The notes: generated from the letters alone by a model not told the origin. Counted from the first letter of the stretch, positions 25,889 to 35,115 are shown. The stretch is DNA of 64,000 nt from Anaerolineae bacterium (GCA_022825675.1 JAJDWK010000032.1:141076-205075); one strand, 5' to 3'. Translations and numbers: made by a program.

Positions 25889-27703
25889 CTATGCTATCAA
25901 ATACTTGACAAACCAGTCGACAATGGCATGCGCCGCGGCAACACGATTTTTCGCCAGCTTGAAGCCATGCCCCTCGTCCGGGAAAAGCCTATATTCGACT
26001 GGCACCCCGCGCTGACGCAGCTTCGATACAACTTGCTCCGCCTCAAAGACCGGCACATTTGTGTCCCTGGCGCCGTGCAAAACCAGCGTCGGTGCCGTGA
26101 GGCGGTCTAGTTTGTGCACTGGGGAGAGCGACTCCAGCAAAGCGCCTTCCGCCACCGGGTCACCATATTCTACTTTTGAGATGCGCGCCATCCAGGGCTC
26201 GGTCAAGGCGAAAAAGGTCTTGAAATTGATGAGTCCATAGATGTTCACCCCGGCGGCGAAAAGCTGCGGGAATTCTGTCAAGCCCGCCATGGTCATATAG
26301 CCGCCGTAGGAGCCGCCCATAATGCCGAGCCGCCCCGGCTGCGCAAAGCCCATTGCCAGCAAATGCTCGGCGCTGGAGGCGATGTCTTGAATGGCATCGA
26401 CGCGCAGCGGTCCATTATCAAGGTTGACGAAGCGCTTGCCAAAGCCAGAGGAGCCGCGCACATTCGGCGCGAAAATGGCGATGCCTCGCGCCAAAAGCGC
26501 CTGATATTCATAGCGGAAACGGGGCTGCTCCTGCCCTTCGGGTCCGCCATGGAAGCTGAGCACAGTCGGGTATGGCGGCTCGCCAGCAGCGGGCGCGTAG
26601 TACCAGCCGCTCAAAGGCAAGCCATCGTGCGCGTGATAGCGCAGCAAACTCGGCGCGACCAGCCGCTGCGCATCCACATCGGTATCAGCGCTCGGCGTAA
26701 CCTGGCGCAGAGCCTGTGTGCCCATGTCCAGCAGCCAAATAGCCGCGGGCATGCGGGAGCCGCCGATGCACAGCGCGAGAGAAGAGCCATCAGAGGAGAA
26801 TCGCAGCGATTCGGCGGTTTCCGCTGGCAGTTCAATTTCCGCCATCAGCGTATTTTCAGGCAGGTTTATGCACTCCAGGTGATGCCGCCCGGCGCAATTC
26901 CATAGCAGCGCCGCCTGGGTTTCATCGCTGTTGATGGCGAATTCGGCGAGTTCGGCGTCTTCCCGCGCGCGCAGCACTTCACATGCGCCCGAGCCATCCG
27001 TTGGCAGGCGGCAGAAGCCGGCGAGGTCGCTCACGCTGTTCGTAATCAGATACATCCGCTTGCCATCAGCGCTGAAGCGGGCGCTATCAACAGTGGCGGG
27101 CGCGCGATGCGGGCTGAGCAGCAGCTCTCGCCCCGAAGCCAAATCCAGCAGGAAAATATCGCTGTCGCCGCGGTAGGGGACACGCCGCAGCAACAGGCGC
27201 TCGCCGTCCGCGCTGATATGCTCAACGGTGCCGGTGCCATCGTTTTGCGCCAGCAGCTCGGTCTCGCCAGTATCCAGGCGGTAACGATAGCAATCCATAG
27301 CATCGGCGCGCCGCCAGTTGGACGAGAAGAGCAGCTGCCGGCTGTCTCGCGTCCAGGCATTAAGCCAGTTGTTGCTCTGTCCGCCAGCGGTGATGCGCCG
27401 CCGCCCGCCGCCATCGGGCTGGATGATGTCGATCTGCGAGTTCATGCCGCCGCCAGGCGCCATTTCCAGCGCCAGCCAGTCACCGTTCGGCGACCAGCTC
27501 ACGCGGATGAGCTGTTCCTCAAAATCAGTGATTTTGCGGCAAGCGCCGCTTGCGATGGTAACCAGCCACACTTGCGGATGCCCGTCACGGTCGCTGACGA
27601 AGGCGATGCGTTCGCCATCTGGCGAGATGCTGGGCGACCAGCATTGGCTCAAGCGAGCCAGCGCGCTAATCGAACTGCGGGCGCTTTCAGACAAGTCTGT
27701 CAT
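25889..27703 (-). CDS. S9 family peptidase (prolyl-oligopeptidase type)
   Basis: A 604-residue two-domain peptidase. Residues 1 to about 340 are a WD40/TolB-like propeller (ISPDGERIAFVSDRDG, RVSWSPNGDWLALE). The C-terminal alpha/beta-hydrolase has the nucleophile motif GGSYGGYMTMAG, the acid in LHGARDTNVPVFEAE and the histidine in FPDEGHGF. It should cleave short peptides or N-acyl amino acids. It has no signal peptide, so it is cytoplasmic. The start codon overlaps the preceding stop as ATGA. Its position behind a peptide-type ABC importer suggests that it degrades imported peptides. Confidence 0.93.
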   Translation of the reverse strand: MTDLSESARSSISALARLSQCWSPSISPDGERIAFVSDRDGHPQVWLVTIASGACRKITDFEEQLIRVSWSPNGDWLALEMAPGGGMNSQIDIIQPDGGGRRRITAGGQSNNWLNAWTRDSRQLLFSSNWRRADAMDCYRYRLDTGETELLAQNDGTGTVEHISADGERLLLRRVPYRGDSDIFLLDLASGRELLLSPHRAPATVDSARFSADGKRMYLITNSVSDLAGFCRLPTDGSGACEVLRAREDAELAEFAINSDETQAALLWNCAGRHHLECINLPENTLMAEIELPAETAESLRFSSDGSSLALCIGGSRMPAAIWLLDMGTQALRQVTPSADTDVDAQRLVAPSLLRYHAHDGLPLSGWYYAPAAGEPPYPTVLSFHGGPEGQEQPRFRYEYQALLARGIAIFAPNVRGSSGFGKRFVNLDNGPLRVDAIQDIASSAEHLLAMGFAQPGRLGIMGGSYGGYMTMAGLTEFPQLFAAGVNIYGLINFKTFFALTEPWMARISKVEYGDPVAEGALLESLSPVHKLDRLTAPTLVLHGARDTNVPVFEAEQVVSKLRQRGVPVEYRLFPDEGHGFKLAKNRVAAAHAIVDWFVKYLIA

Positions 27704-29925
27704 AGCGGTGGCTGCCTTCCCATCAGAACTTGCAGGAGCGCGGCGAGCAGATAAGCGCCAGCGCCCAAGGCGAGCACGGCGCTGAAACCAACGGTGATAG
27801 AGAGCAGCACCGCCGCTACCGAGCCGGCGACGGTCATCAGCCCGTTTATCGCCCAGGCAGCCGCAACCGATTTTGGTCCTGATGTGCCCGCCTGCTCAAG
27901 CGCCTGGGGGAAGGGCATGCCCATGCAGAGCGCCAATGGCAGCAGGGTGACTACAGCAGCCAGCGCGCGCAGCGGGAAGCTGGATGCCTGCAGCTCGCCG
28001 CTCACTGGCAGCCATAGCAAAGCCCAGACGACTGCCAGCAGAGCAACCGCAGCTGGTGGCAGCTGCGGGCGGCCTTTGAGCGCGGCTAAAGGGCGCATTC
28101 GGCTCAAGCCGCTGCCGATGCCGCCGCCCACGAGGAATGTTGCCAGTACCAGCGTGACCGCCGCGGTCGGATGCCCGAGGAAGAGCCGTGTCCGTTGGAT
28201 GGCATGGATTTCCAGCGCCATGAAGCCGATGCCCAGCAGCGCCACATAGAGCGGCAGGTAGCGCTCCGCTGGCGGGCGGGCACCCCGCCAAAAGCGCAGA
28301 TAGTATATGAGCAGCGCCAACAGAATGCCCGCCATACTCAGGGTGAGCGGGAGCAAAGCGCGGGGGATGCCGCGCTCAAATTGGAAGAAATAGGGGCGGT
28401 CGTCGGTGGCGGGGGCAATGTTGAGCGCGGAGCCGTCAATAATCGATTGAAATGTCGTTACGCCGGCGGCGACATCAGCGAGCGGCGGCTGCGCCAGTGC
28501 CTGCGGCAAAAACAGCGGCTTGAAGCCGACATCGCGGGCAATCGCGCCCAGCGCCAGCGAATCATCGCGGCTGAAGGGCTGCGCGCCCACCAGCAGCAGC
28601 GGCGTCGCCGGCGAACTCCGGTCATCAACAAATGCCATCACCTGCTGCAGCGCCGCCTGCTCATCAAGCCCGCGCCTGCCCAGCGCCGCCAGAGCAGTGG
28701 ACAAAGCGCGCGTCAAGGTAACTTCGTCATAGAGCTTCAAGGCAATCTGCCCCTCAGCGCTGAGCTTTGCCAGATACTCTTGAAAAGCCTCAACAGTGTA
28801 GACGGTATTCTCCGACAGCGCGTAGCCGCCGCGCTCCGCCGCCAAAGTTACCACCTGCGACAGATATATCAGGTCATACCGCTCGCCGGAGCGCTGCAGG
28901 GCGCTGCGCCCGTCATCCACGATGACGGTAAGGCCTGGCTGGCTGTAGAGATTGCCGTTGAGCGCGGCGAGCGACTGCACCAGCTCAACACTGGCTTGAT
29001 TGACCTCAACCGCGGTGATGGATTGCGCCCGCGCGCGCAAGGCAAAATACACATCCAGCCCGGCGCCGGGACCCAGCACAAAGACGGACTGCGGCTGTGC
29101 CGTGGCGAAGGGGAAGAAGCCGATATCGCGCAGCAATTGCGGCGCAGCCGCGTCAGTGGGCATAATCGATGCCGCGCCGCCATCGACATACATGCGCGGC
29201 AGCTCGCCCGGGCTGGAAAATACCAGGTCAGTGCGAGCGAAGGCGTCCCAGCGCGTCTGGCGGATGCTGCCGCCGGCGCTCAAGGCGTCGACAATCGGCT
29301 TCTCGGCGGAGAGCGCGCTCATATCAATGCGCAGGATGCCCCGCGTTACATTCGCGGCGAATGCCAGGCTGGCGAAAGCGGCGATCAGCCATAGCAGCGC
29401 GCGGTGCTGCCGCGTATCAAAATAGAGGCTGGCGCAGGCGAAGCCAAGCGCGGCGATCAACACCGCGTTGACCGCGCCAAATTGATTCAGCAGCAGTATC
29501 GCCAGCGCCGCGCCGATGCCCGCGCCCAGCAAATCGCTCATATAAAGCGTCCGGCTGGAGCCTGAGTGCCGCGCGAACAAGCAGGACAGCGCCAGCCCAA
29601 CAAAGGCAAAGGGCAGCGCCGCCAGCAGAAACAGCGAGACTTGCGTTGGGAAGCCGACACCAAGCACCGCCACCAGCGCCAGGTTCACTGTGCAGAGGGC
29701 GGCGCCGCCGCCGTATAAGGCGATGCGCTCGCTGCCGGCAAGTTTCGGCTTCAGCGCGGGCAATGCCGCGCCCAGCGCGATGCCCAAAACCGCAATCGAC
29801 AGGATGAAGAAAACATAAGGCGGGAAAAACAGCGTCGAAAATAGCCGCGCCAAGGCGATTTCCAAGAGCAGCGCGGAGCCAGAGAACAGGGCGATGCCGA
29901 GATGCCGCCGCGTCGACTCGCTCAC
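27700..29925 (-). CDS. Membrane protein with spermidine-synthase-like methyltransferase fold
   Basis: A 741-residue protein. Residues 1-200 hold about six hydrophobic segments, and the C-terminal 230 residues hold several more. Between them is a Rossmann domain resembling spermidine synthase: VFVLGPGAGLDVYFALRA, ITAVEVNQASVELV and LTVIVDDGRSALQRSGERYDLIYL. Such membrane-embedded polyamine-synthase-like proteins are widespread and mostly uncharacterised. The catalytic Asp of true aminopropyltransferases is not evident in the usual context, so a real polyamine synthase is doubtful. It sits 9 bases after the DppC-type permease and overlaps the S9 peptidase as ATGA, so it is part of that operon. 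Confidence 0.78.
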   Translation of the reverse strand: MSESTRRHLGIALFSGSALLLEIALARLFSTLFFPPYVFFILSIAVLGIALGAALPALKPKLAGSERIALYGGGAALCTVNLALVAVLGVGFPTQVSLFLLAALPFAFVGLALSCLFARHSGSSRTLYMSDLLGAGIGAALAILLLNQFGAVNAVLIAALGFACASLYFDTRQHRALLWLIAAFASLAFAANVTRGILRIDMSALSAEKPIVDALSAGGSIRQTRWDAFARTDLVFSSPGELPRMYVDGGAASIMPTDAAAPQLLRDIGFFPFATAQPQSVFVLGPGAGLDVYFALRARAQSITAVEVNQASVELVQSLAALNGNLYSQPGLTVIVDDGRSALQRSGERYDLIYLSQVVTLAAERGGYALSENTVYTVEAFQEYLAKLSAEGQIALKLYDEVTLTRALSTALAALGRRGLDEQAALQQVMAFVDDRSSPATPLLLVGAQPFSRDDSLALGAIARDVGFKPLFLPQALAQPPLADVAAGVTTFQSIIDGSALNIAPATDDRPYFFQFERGIPRALLPLTLSMAGILLALLIYYLRFWRGARPPAERYLPLYVALLGIGFMALEIHAIQRTRLFLGHPTAAVTLVLATFLVGGGIGSGLSRMRPLAALKGRPQLPPAAVALLAVVWALLWLPVSGELQASSFPLRALAAVVTLLPLALCMGMPFPQALEQAGTSGPKSVAAAWAINGLMTVAGSVAAVLLSITVGFSAVLALGAGAYLLAALLQVLMGRQPPL

Positions 29926-29934
29926 GGCTATTGC

Positions 29935-30840
29935 CTAGCGCCGCAGCTTGGGGTCGAGGGCATCACGCAAGCCATCGCCGAGGAAGTTAAAGCCCATCAC
30001 GGTGAATAAAATCGCCAGACCCGGGAAGACGCCCATCCAGCCCGACTGGCGGAAGAAATCGCGCCCTTCCGAGAGCATCCTGCCCCAGCTGGGGTCGGGC
30101 GGCTGTGTGCCCAAGCCGAAGAAGCTCAAAGCCGCCTCCGCCAAAATCGCAAATGCCAGCGACAGCGTAATCTCGACAATAATTGGCGACAGCACATTCG
30201 GCAGCACATGCAGCGCGAGGATGCGCGCATTGCCCGCGCCCAGCGCCCGCGCCGCCAGGATGAATTCTTCGTTGCGGATGCCCAAAACCGCGGCACGGGC
30301 GATGCGCGCGAAAATCGGGATATAGACTAGCCCAATCGCAATCATCGCATTGCCGATGCCCTTGCCCAGCGCCGCCACAATCGCGATTGCCAGCAGCAGC
30401 GCGGGAATGGCATAAAGCACATCCATCGCTCGCATGATTATTTCGTCAGTGATGCGATTGCCATAGCCCGCCGCCAAGCCCAGCGCTGTGCCAAAGAGGG
30501 TCGCCACGCTGACGGCAACTATGCCGACTTGCAGCGATACGCGCGCGCCAACGATGATGCGCGAGAAGATATCGCGCCCGAAATCATCCGTGCCCATCCA
30601 ATGCTCGGCCGAGGGGTTGGCGAAGCGGTCGGAAAAATCCATGCCGTTAGGGTCATAAGGCGTGATGGCGTCGCTGAAGAGCGCCATCACGGCGACGAGC
30701 GTCAGCACCGCCGCGCCAAACATCGCCGGGCGATGGCGCAGCAATCGCTTGCCGGCATCGCGCCAGAGCGTATTCGCTGGTCCCAGCTGCTCTTCTGCCA
30801 GCGCTTTTTGCGCTTTTTCTGTGTTTGCTGCCGATGCCAT
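29935..30840 (-). CDS. Peptide/nickel-type ABC transporter permease (DppC/OppC type)
   Basis: A 301-residue permease. The cytoplasmic N-terminus leads to a first helix, MFGAAVLTLVAVMALFSDAI. The family block YDPNGMDFSDRFANPS and HWMGTDDFGRDIFSRIIVGA follow. The EAA-type loop is EFILAARALGAGNARIL. It pairs with the DppB-type permease whose gene ends 9 bases upstream. The usual DppD and DppF ATPases are not present in this operon. Confidence 0.93.
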   Translation of the reverse strand: MASAANTEKAQKALAEEQLGPANTLWRDAGKRLLRHRPAMFGAAVLTLVAVMALFSDAITPYDPNGMDFSDRFANPSAEHWMGTDDFGRDIFSRIIVGARVSLQVGIVAVSVATLFGTALGLAAGYGNRITDEIIMRAMDVLYAIPALLLAIAIVAALGKGIGNAMIAIGLVYIPIFARIARAAVLGIRNEEFILAARALGAGNARILALHVLPNVLSPIIVEITLSLAFAILAEAALSFFGLGTQPPDPSWGRMLSEGRDFFRQSGWMGVFPGLAILFTVMGFNFLGDGLRDALDPKLRR

Positions 30841-30849
30841 TTGCCGCTC

Positions 30850-31797
30850 TCAGGCGTATTCGATGCGCGGATCGAGGAAAAAATACAGCAAATCAATAAA
30901 TAGATTCACAACAGTAACCATCACCGCCACCACAAATACCGTGCCTTGCAGCAGGGGGTAATCCCGCTCCAAGACGGCGTTGAGCGCCAGCCGCCCCAAG
31001 CCGGGCCAAGAAAATACCACTTCCACCACAACCAGCCCGCTAAAGAGCGCGTTAATCTGCAAGCCGATGATGGTGACGATATTTATCAGCGCGTTGCGCA
31101 GCGCGTGCCGCACAATCACATTGCGCTCCGCCAAGCCTTTGGCGCGCGCCGTTTGCACATAATTGGCGCTGAGCACATCAAGCATGGCGCTGCGGATGAA
31201 GCGCGTCATAATGGAGGCGCTGACAAAACCAGCGGTGATGGCGGGCAGCAGAATATGCGAAAGCCAATCGGCAGGGTCTTCGGTGATGGGGGTGTAGCCG
31301 CTGGGCGGCAGCAGCCCCAGGTTCAGCGAAAAGACAATCACCAGCAAGATGCCCATCCAAAAGGTGGGGACGGAGACGCCGATTTGGCTGAAGACCGTAG
31401 CGCCAATGTCAATAGCACTGCCCGACTTCAATGCCGATATCATGCCCGCGGGGAAGGCGACCGCCAAGCCAACCAGCAAGGAAACCATCGCCAGCTCAAA
31501 TGAAGGACCGATGCGTCCCCACAATTGCGGCGCCACTTCCTGGCTGCTCAACAGGCTTTGGCCGAAATCACCCTGCACGACACCGGCGAGCCAGCGGAAA
31601 TACTGCTCAAAAAACGGGCGATTTAAGCCCAAGCGTTCGCGCAAGCCCTGCACTGACTCATCGCTTGCATAAGGACCCAAAATCACACGCGCCGGGTCGC
31701 CAGGCACAATCTGCATAATCATGAAGACAACAAAGGTGACGCCGAGCACGACCAACAATGCCAACAGCAGACGCTGCACCACATATTGATAATTCAA
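30850..31797 (-). CDS. Peptide/nickel-type ABC transporter permease (DppB/OppB type)
   Basis: A 315-residue permease. The typical N-terminal pattern VVFMIMQIVPGDPARVILG is followed by LGLNRPFFEQYFRWL. The ABC-contact loop is NYVQTARAKGLAERNVI, and VEVVFSWPGLGRLALNAVL is a well-conserved stretch in the family. It forms the channel with the DppC-type permease. A GC-rich hairpin lies between this gene and the binding-protein gene upstream. Confidence 0.94.
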   Translation of the reverse strand: MNYQYVVQRLLLALLVVLGVTFVVFMIMQIVPGDPARVILGPYASDESVQGLRERLGLNRPFFEQYFRWLAGVVQGDFGQSLLSSQEVAPQLWGRIGPSFELAMVSLLVGLAVAFPAGMISALKSGSAIDIGATVFSQIGVSVPTFWMGILLVIVFSLNLGLLPPSGYTPITEDPADWLSHILLPAITAGFVSASIMTRFIRSAMLDVLSANYVQTARAKGLAERNVIVRHALRNALINIVTIIGLQINALFSGLVVVEVVFSWPGLGRLALNAVLERDYPLLQGTVFVVAVMVTVVNLFIDLLYFFLDPRIEYA

Positions 31798-31847
31798 GAG
31801 GCGCTATCCCCGAATGCGCGCAGAATGCCGCTTATGCGCGGGAATAT

Positions 31848-31874
31848 GGGCGCAGCGCCAGCAGCGCCGCGCCC
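31848..31874 (-). terminator. Intercistronic hairpin after SBP gene
   Basis: On the minus strand GGGCGCGGCGC-TGCTG-GCGCTGCGCCC, 10 of 11 pairs, 9 bases after the binding-protein stop. No T-run follows. It resembles the hairpins after the other four binding-protein genes. Confidence 0.6.
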
Positions 31875-31883
31875 AAGGAGCGT

Positions 31884-33407
31884 TTAGCCTTCCACGCTGG
31901 TGTGCATGTAGAGGTTCTGATTGTCCGAGCGCAAGACATAGCCCTGCACATTCGGGCTCATCGCGCGCGTGAAGGCGGGGTTGTAGAAGTAGACATAAGG
32001 CACGGCATCAACCAGAATGCGGTTCGCCTCTTCATAGATGGCATAGCGCTCGTCAAAATCAGCCACTTGCCGCCCTTGGTCGACCAGGGCATCAAAGTCC
32101 GGGTCGCTGTAGCCGGTGAAGTTGAATACCTCATCGGTGCGATGCTGCAGGTAATAATAGGCTTCGACATCGACCAAGCCGTTCCAGCTGCAGATGTAGC
32201 CGTCATACTGGAAGCTGCCTTCCAGCTCCAGCCATTCCGCCCATTCCGGCGCGTTGATGGTCGTTTGAATGCCGATTGCCGCCAGTTGCGCCTGCAAGAC
32301 CTGCGCCTGACGCACCGTGTCTTGATAGGTCGAGGTTGGCATCAGCTCCATCTCGAAGCCATCCGGGTAGCCCGCTTCCGCCAGCAGCGCTTTGGCTTTG
32401 TCGAGGTCTTGAGAGTAAGGCGCATAATCGAAATACCAGGGGCTGCCCGTGTCGATGGGACCGCCATAGAGCGGCGTGCACAAGCCAAAGTCGCCGGCGG
32501 CGCAGAGATCATCGCGGTTGATGGCGTAGGCGATCGCCTGGCGCACGCGCGCGTCATTCAGCGGCTCGCGCATCAGGTTCAAGCCGATGTATTTGTACGC
32601 GAGCGCCGGCGAGACCAGCATTTGTACATCGGGATTGTCTTGCAGCGCCTGCACCGCTTGCGAAGCGACGCTGGTTACAAAATCAACCTCGCCGCCCAAA
32701 AGCGCCGCTTCCCGCGCGGCATCTTCCTGGATGACGGTGACTTCAACCGCATCCAGCAGCGGCAAGCCTTCTTGCCAATACTGCTCGTTCTTCGCCAGAG
32801 TCATGCTGATGGTGCCGTCAAGCTCGGTTACAACGAAGGGACCGGTGCCGATGGGCACAACAATCACGCCATTTTCATCGACGCTGTCGGGGTGCACCAC
32901 CGCCGCCGCGCGGCTCGCCAATTGCGTGGGCAAGATGGCGTTGGGGGCGGGCGTAGTCACGCTGACAGTATGGCTGTCGACCGCTTCCCAGACAGCATCA
33001 GAACCGCCGACAGAAGCGACCCTGCCCGAGCCAGTATCAGGGTTGATGATGCGGTTCATCGAAAAGACGACATGCTCCGCTGTCATTTCTTCGCCGTTGG
33101 AGAAATGCACGCCTTCCCGCAGGTGGAAGGTCCAGGTCAAGCCATCGTCGGATTGTGACCACTCCGTCGCCAAAAGCGGCGTCAATTCTATAGCGTCATT
33201 ATTGGTCGTCAGCGACTCGACCACATTCGCCAGGATATAAAAGCTGGAGACTGTGCTGGCGACATGCGGGTCCAAGCCCGTCCACTCAGCATCTTGTCCG
33301 ACGCGCAGAACATTCTCCGACATCTGCGCCAGCGTCGACATGCCTATGCCGAGCAGCAGCAAAAGCAGGAGCAGCACCGGCGCAATAGAGCGTATCTTCT
33401 TCATCAT
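31884..33407 (-). CDS. ABC transporter peptide-type substrate-binding protein (family 5)
   Basis: A 507-residue SBP_bac_5 protein. The start at 33407 is chosen because AGGAAAGG lies 8 bases upstream; ATGs at 33413 and 33404 are alternatives. A long leucine-rich signal peptide (VLLLLLLLLGIGMSTLAQ) has no lipobox. The mature protein shows VGQDAEWTGLDPHVASTVS, LREGVHFSNGEEMTAEHVVFS and VRQAIAYAINRDDL, all typical for dipeptide/oligopeptide binders. It leads a unit with two permeases, the membrane methyltransferase-fold protein and the S9 peptidase, driven by a near-consensus promoter. The family also carries sugars and metals, but the peptidase favours peptides. Confidence 0.93.
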   Translation of the reverse strand: MMKKIRSIAPVLLLLLLLLGIGMSTLAQMSENVLRVGQDAEWTGLDPHVASTVSSFYILANVVESLTTNNDAIELTPLLATEWSQSDDGLTWTFHLREGVHFSNGEEMTAEHVVFSMNRIINPDTGSGRVASVGGSDAVWEAVDSHTVSVTTPAPNAILPTQLASRAAAVVHPDSVDENGVIVVPIGTGPFVVTELDGTISMTLAKNEQYWQEGLPLLDAVEVTVIQEDAAREAALLGGEVDFVTSVASQAVQALQDNPDVQMLVSPALAYKYIGLNLMREPLNDARVRQAIAYAINRDDLCAAGDFGLCTPLYGGPIDTGSPWYFDYAPYSQDLDKAKALLAEAGYPDGFEMELMPTSTYQDTVRQAQVLQAQLAAIGIQTTINAPEWAEWLELEGSFQYDGYICSWNGLVDVEAYYYLQHRTDEVFNFTGYSDPDFDALVDQGRQVADFDERYAIYEEANRILVDAVPYVYFYNPAFTRAMSPNVQGYVLRSDNQNLYMHTSVEG

Positions 33408-33503
33408 GTACATTGCCTTTCCTATTCTATTGATACCATTGACTAGGATGCGCGCATTGCGAGCAATCAAACCACTGCCAACAAGGGCGCAACATGGAAA
33501 AAG

Positions 33504-33532
33504 ACTTTAGCGCATGCCCTCGGCGCTGTCAA
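33504..33532 (-). promoter_or_regulatory. Near-consensus promoter for the peptide importer operon
   Basis: Minus strand TTGACA (33527-33532), 17 bases, TAAAGT (33504-33509). The expected leader to the start at 33407 is about 90 bases. Its -35 box is one arm of the palindrome TGTCAAATTGACA. Confidence 0.72.
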
Positions 33533-33558
33533 ATTGACACTGCGCCCCGCGCCGAAAA

Positions 33559-33587
33559 TTGACAGATTGCCGCGCTCGCGGTACAGT
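33559..33587 (+). promoter_or_regulatory. Near-consensus promoter for the Liv-type importer operon
   Basis: TTGACA (33559-33564), 17 bases, TACAGT (33582-33587). It would give a leader of about 140 bases to the ATG at 33733, including an isolated AAAGGAGG and a perfect 6-bp hairpin. Confidence 0.72.
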
Positions 33588-33732
33588 ACTTGTGAGCTAA
33601 TTCACGGAAAGGAGGCGCGTCATAAGCATTGGCAGTGCCAGGAATCCCCACGCAGAACGCGAGGATTCAGGGGGCTAGGCTGCCTATAGTATGGCAGCAT
33701 AAAACTACGCGAAGTATAGAGGGGTACAGCAA

Positions 33733-35070
33733 ATGAACCGCAAAGCACTTTCCCTAAGCTTGATTGCGCTAATGGCGCTGCTGGCGCTTTTCCCGCTGGG
33801 CATAGCGCAGGCGGATGAGGACTGCGAATTTGCCGACTACACCATCACCTTGGGCGGCTTGGCGCCGATGTCCGCGCCGGGCGCGGTCGCCGGCGGTGTG
33901 GCGATGGATTGGGCATTCGCGCAAGCCGCCGCCGACATCAACGCCGCCTGTGGCGTCGAAATTGATGGCGCGCATTATCAGCTTGAAGTAATCACTGGCG
34001 ATTCCGAAGGCAGCCCGGAGCGGGGTCAAGCGGTTGCCGAGCGCCTCATCCTGGAAGACGAAGTTGATGGCATGGTGGGCGTCTACCACAGCGCTGTTGG
34101 CTTGGCGACCATGGGCGTGATGGAAGAAAACGGCATCCCCACCATTTTCTCCGAGCCTTGGAACGACAATGTCAGCGCCAATGGCATCCGCGAATTTGAC
34201 GGCGCGGCACCGCGCTTTGATGACGGGATTGACCATATCTTCCGCATCTCGCCCACCAGCTCGATGGTCGGCAGTGTGGTTACCGATTGGCTGATTGCGC
34301 TCGGCGTACAAGATGTCATTCTAATCGTCGAAAATACGGATTACGGGCAGCCAGCCGCCGCTGATGAACAGGCGCGTTTGGAAGCCGCCGGCGTAACCGT
34401 ATCCCAGATTGACATTGAGCTGGGTACAGAAGACTTCGTGCCGATTTTGAGCCGCATTCAAGCGCGCGCGATGCCGCCCGATGCCATTCGCATCGTGGTA
34501 ACTGGCGAAACTTCCTTCAACCTCACGCAGCAGATGGCGGAATTGGGCATCGCGCCCACGCCGGAAACCATCTGCGTGACCAACCAAATCGCCTTCCAGC
34601 ATGTGCAGTATTGGGCGACTGTGCCCGATGGCAACTACTGCGCCTTCAACCGCGTCGGCATTATCCCCAGCCTCTTCAACGAGCTGGCGGTCGAGCTCAA
34701 CACCGGCTATGAAGAAGCCTTCGGCGATATCGTGCCCAGCTTTGGCATGGCTTCTTACGATGCGGTCTGGATGATGAAAGACGCGATGGAACGGGCTGGC
34801 AGCTATTCGGACGCCGCCGCTATCGTCGCCGCCATCGAAGCCTCGGACATCACTTTGACACAGGGGCGCTATTACTTCGATTATGGCGCGCACAACCCGG
34901 ACTTGCCCGAAGGCACACCCGCGTATATGTGGCATCAGTGGCCCGATCCCATCGTCACGGTGATGCAATACTTTGAGCAGGGGCAGAGCTCGCTGGAAGC
35001 CGCGGTGGTCTATCCCGAGGTCTATCAGACGCACGGCAGCGCGTACATTGCGCCTGGCACCTCGCCATAA
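33733..35070 (+). CDS. Branched-chain amino acid/urea-type ABC substrate-binding protein
   Basis: A 445-residue periplasmic-binding-protein type 1 (Peripla_BP_6). The signal peptide ends LGIAQADED, without a lipobox. The mature protein starts with TITLGGLAPMSAPGAVAGG, contains GDSEGSPERGQAVAERLI and VGVYHSAVGLATMGVMEENGIP, and has DAVWMMKDAMERAGSYSD near the end. It should present an amino acid, amide or similar compound to the LivHMGF complex encoded directly after it. GAGGGG lies 8 bases before the ATG. Two hairpins follow its stop codon. Confidence 0.93.
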   Translation: MNRKALSLSLIALMALLALFPLGIAQADEDCEFADYTITLGGLAPMSAPGAVAGGVAMDWAFAQAAADINAACGVEIDGAHYQLEVITGDSEGSPERGQAVAERLILEDEVDGMVGVYHSAVGLATMGVMEENGIPTIFSEPWNDNVSANGIREFDGAAPRFDDGIDHIFRISPTSSMVGSVVTDWLIALGVQDVILIVENTDYGQPAAADEQARLEAAGVTVSQIDIELGTEDFVPILSRIQARAMPPDAIRIVVTGETSFNLTQQMAELGIAPTPETICVTNQIAFQHVQYWATVPDGNYCAFNRVGIIPSLFNELAVELNTGYEEAFGDIVPSFGMASYDAVWMMKDAMERAGSYSDAAAIVAAIEASDITLTQGRYYFDYGAHNPDLPEGTPAYMWHQWPDPIVTVMQYFEQGQSSLEAAVVYPEVYQTHGSAYIAPGTSP

Positions 35071-35083
35071 CTCGCGCTGATGC

Positions 35084-35110
35084 CCAGGGCGGCAGGCGAT
35101 GCTGCCCTGG
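35084..35110 (+). terminator. Intercistronic hairpin after SBP gene
   Basis: CCAGGGCGGCA-GGCGA-TGCTGCCCTGG, an 11-bp stem with one G-U pair, 13 bases after the stop. It is the first of two hairpins in this gap. Confidence 0.62.
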
Positions 35111-35115
35111 ATAGG

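Larger units (their letters stand above)
33408..33732. other. Divergent intergenic region
   Basis: A 325-base gap between two divergent ABC importer operons. It contains two near-consensus promoters back to back, the palindrome TGTCAA-A-TTGACA (33527-33539), and a long plus-strand leader. The leader has a strong AAAGGAGG (33607-33614) that is not followed by a usual start codon at proper spacing. It also has a perfect hairpin GCTGCC-TATAGTAT-GGCAGC (33679-33698). No gene of convincing length is present. Confidence 0.7.

Noticed and set aside
28171..29394. Plus-strand ORF of 407 residues opposite the membrane methyltransferase-fold gene
   Set aside because: Low-complexity Arg/Gln/His composition and no ribosome-binding site; the minus-strand frame has clear helices and a SAM-type motif.
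27700..29925. True spermidine synthase
   Set aside because: Much longer than the enzyme, with membrane segments on both sides, and the usual catalytic context is not evident.
31758..33158. Plus-strand ORF of 466 residues opposite the family-5 binding-protein gene
   Set aside because: It lies entirely against a well-recognised binding protein and has no family pattern.
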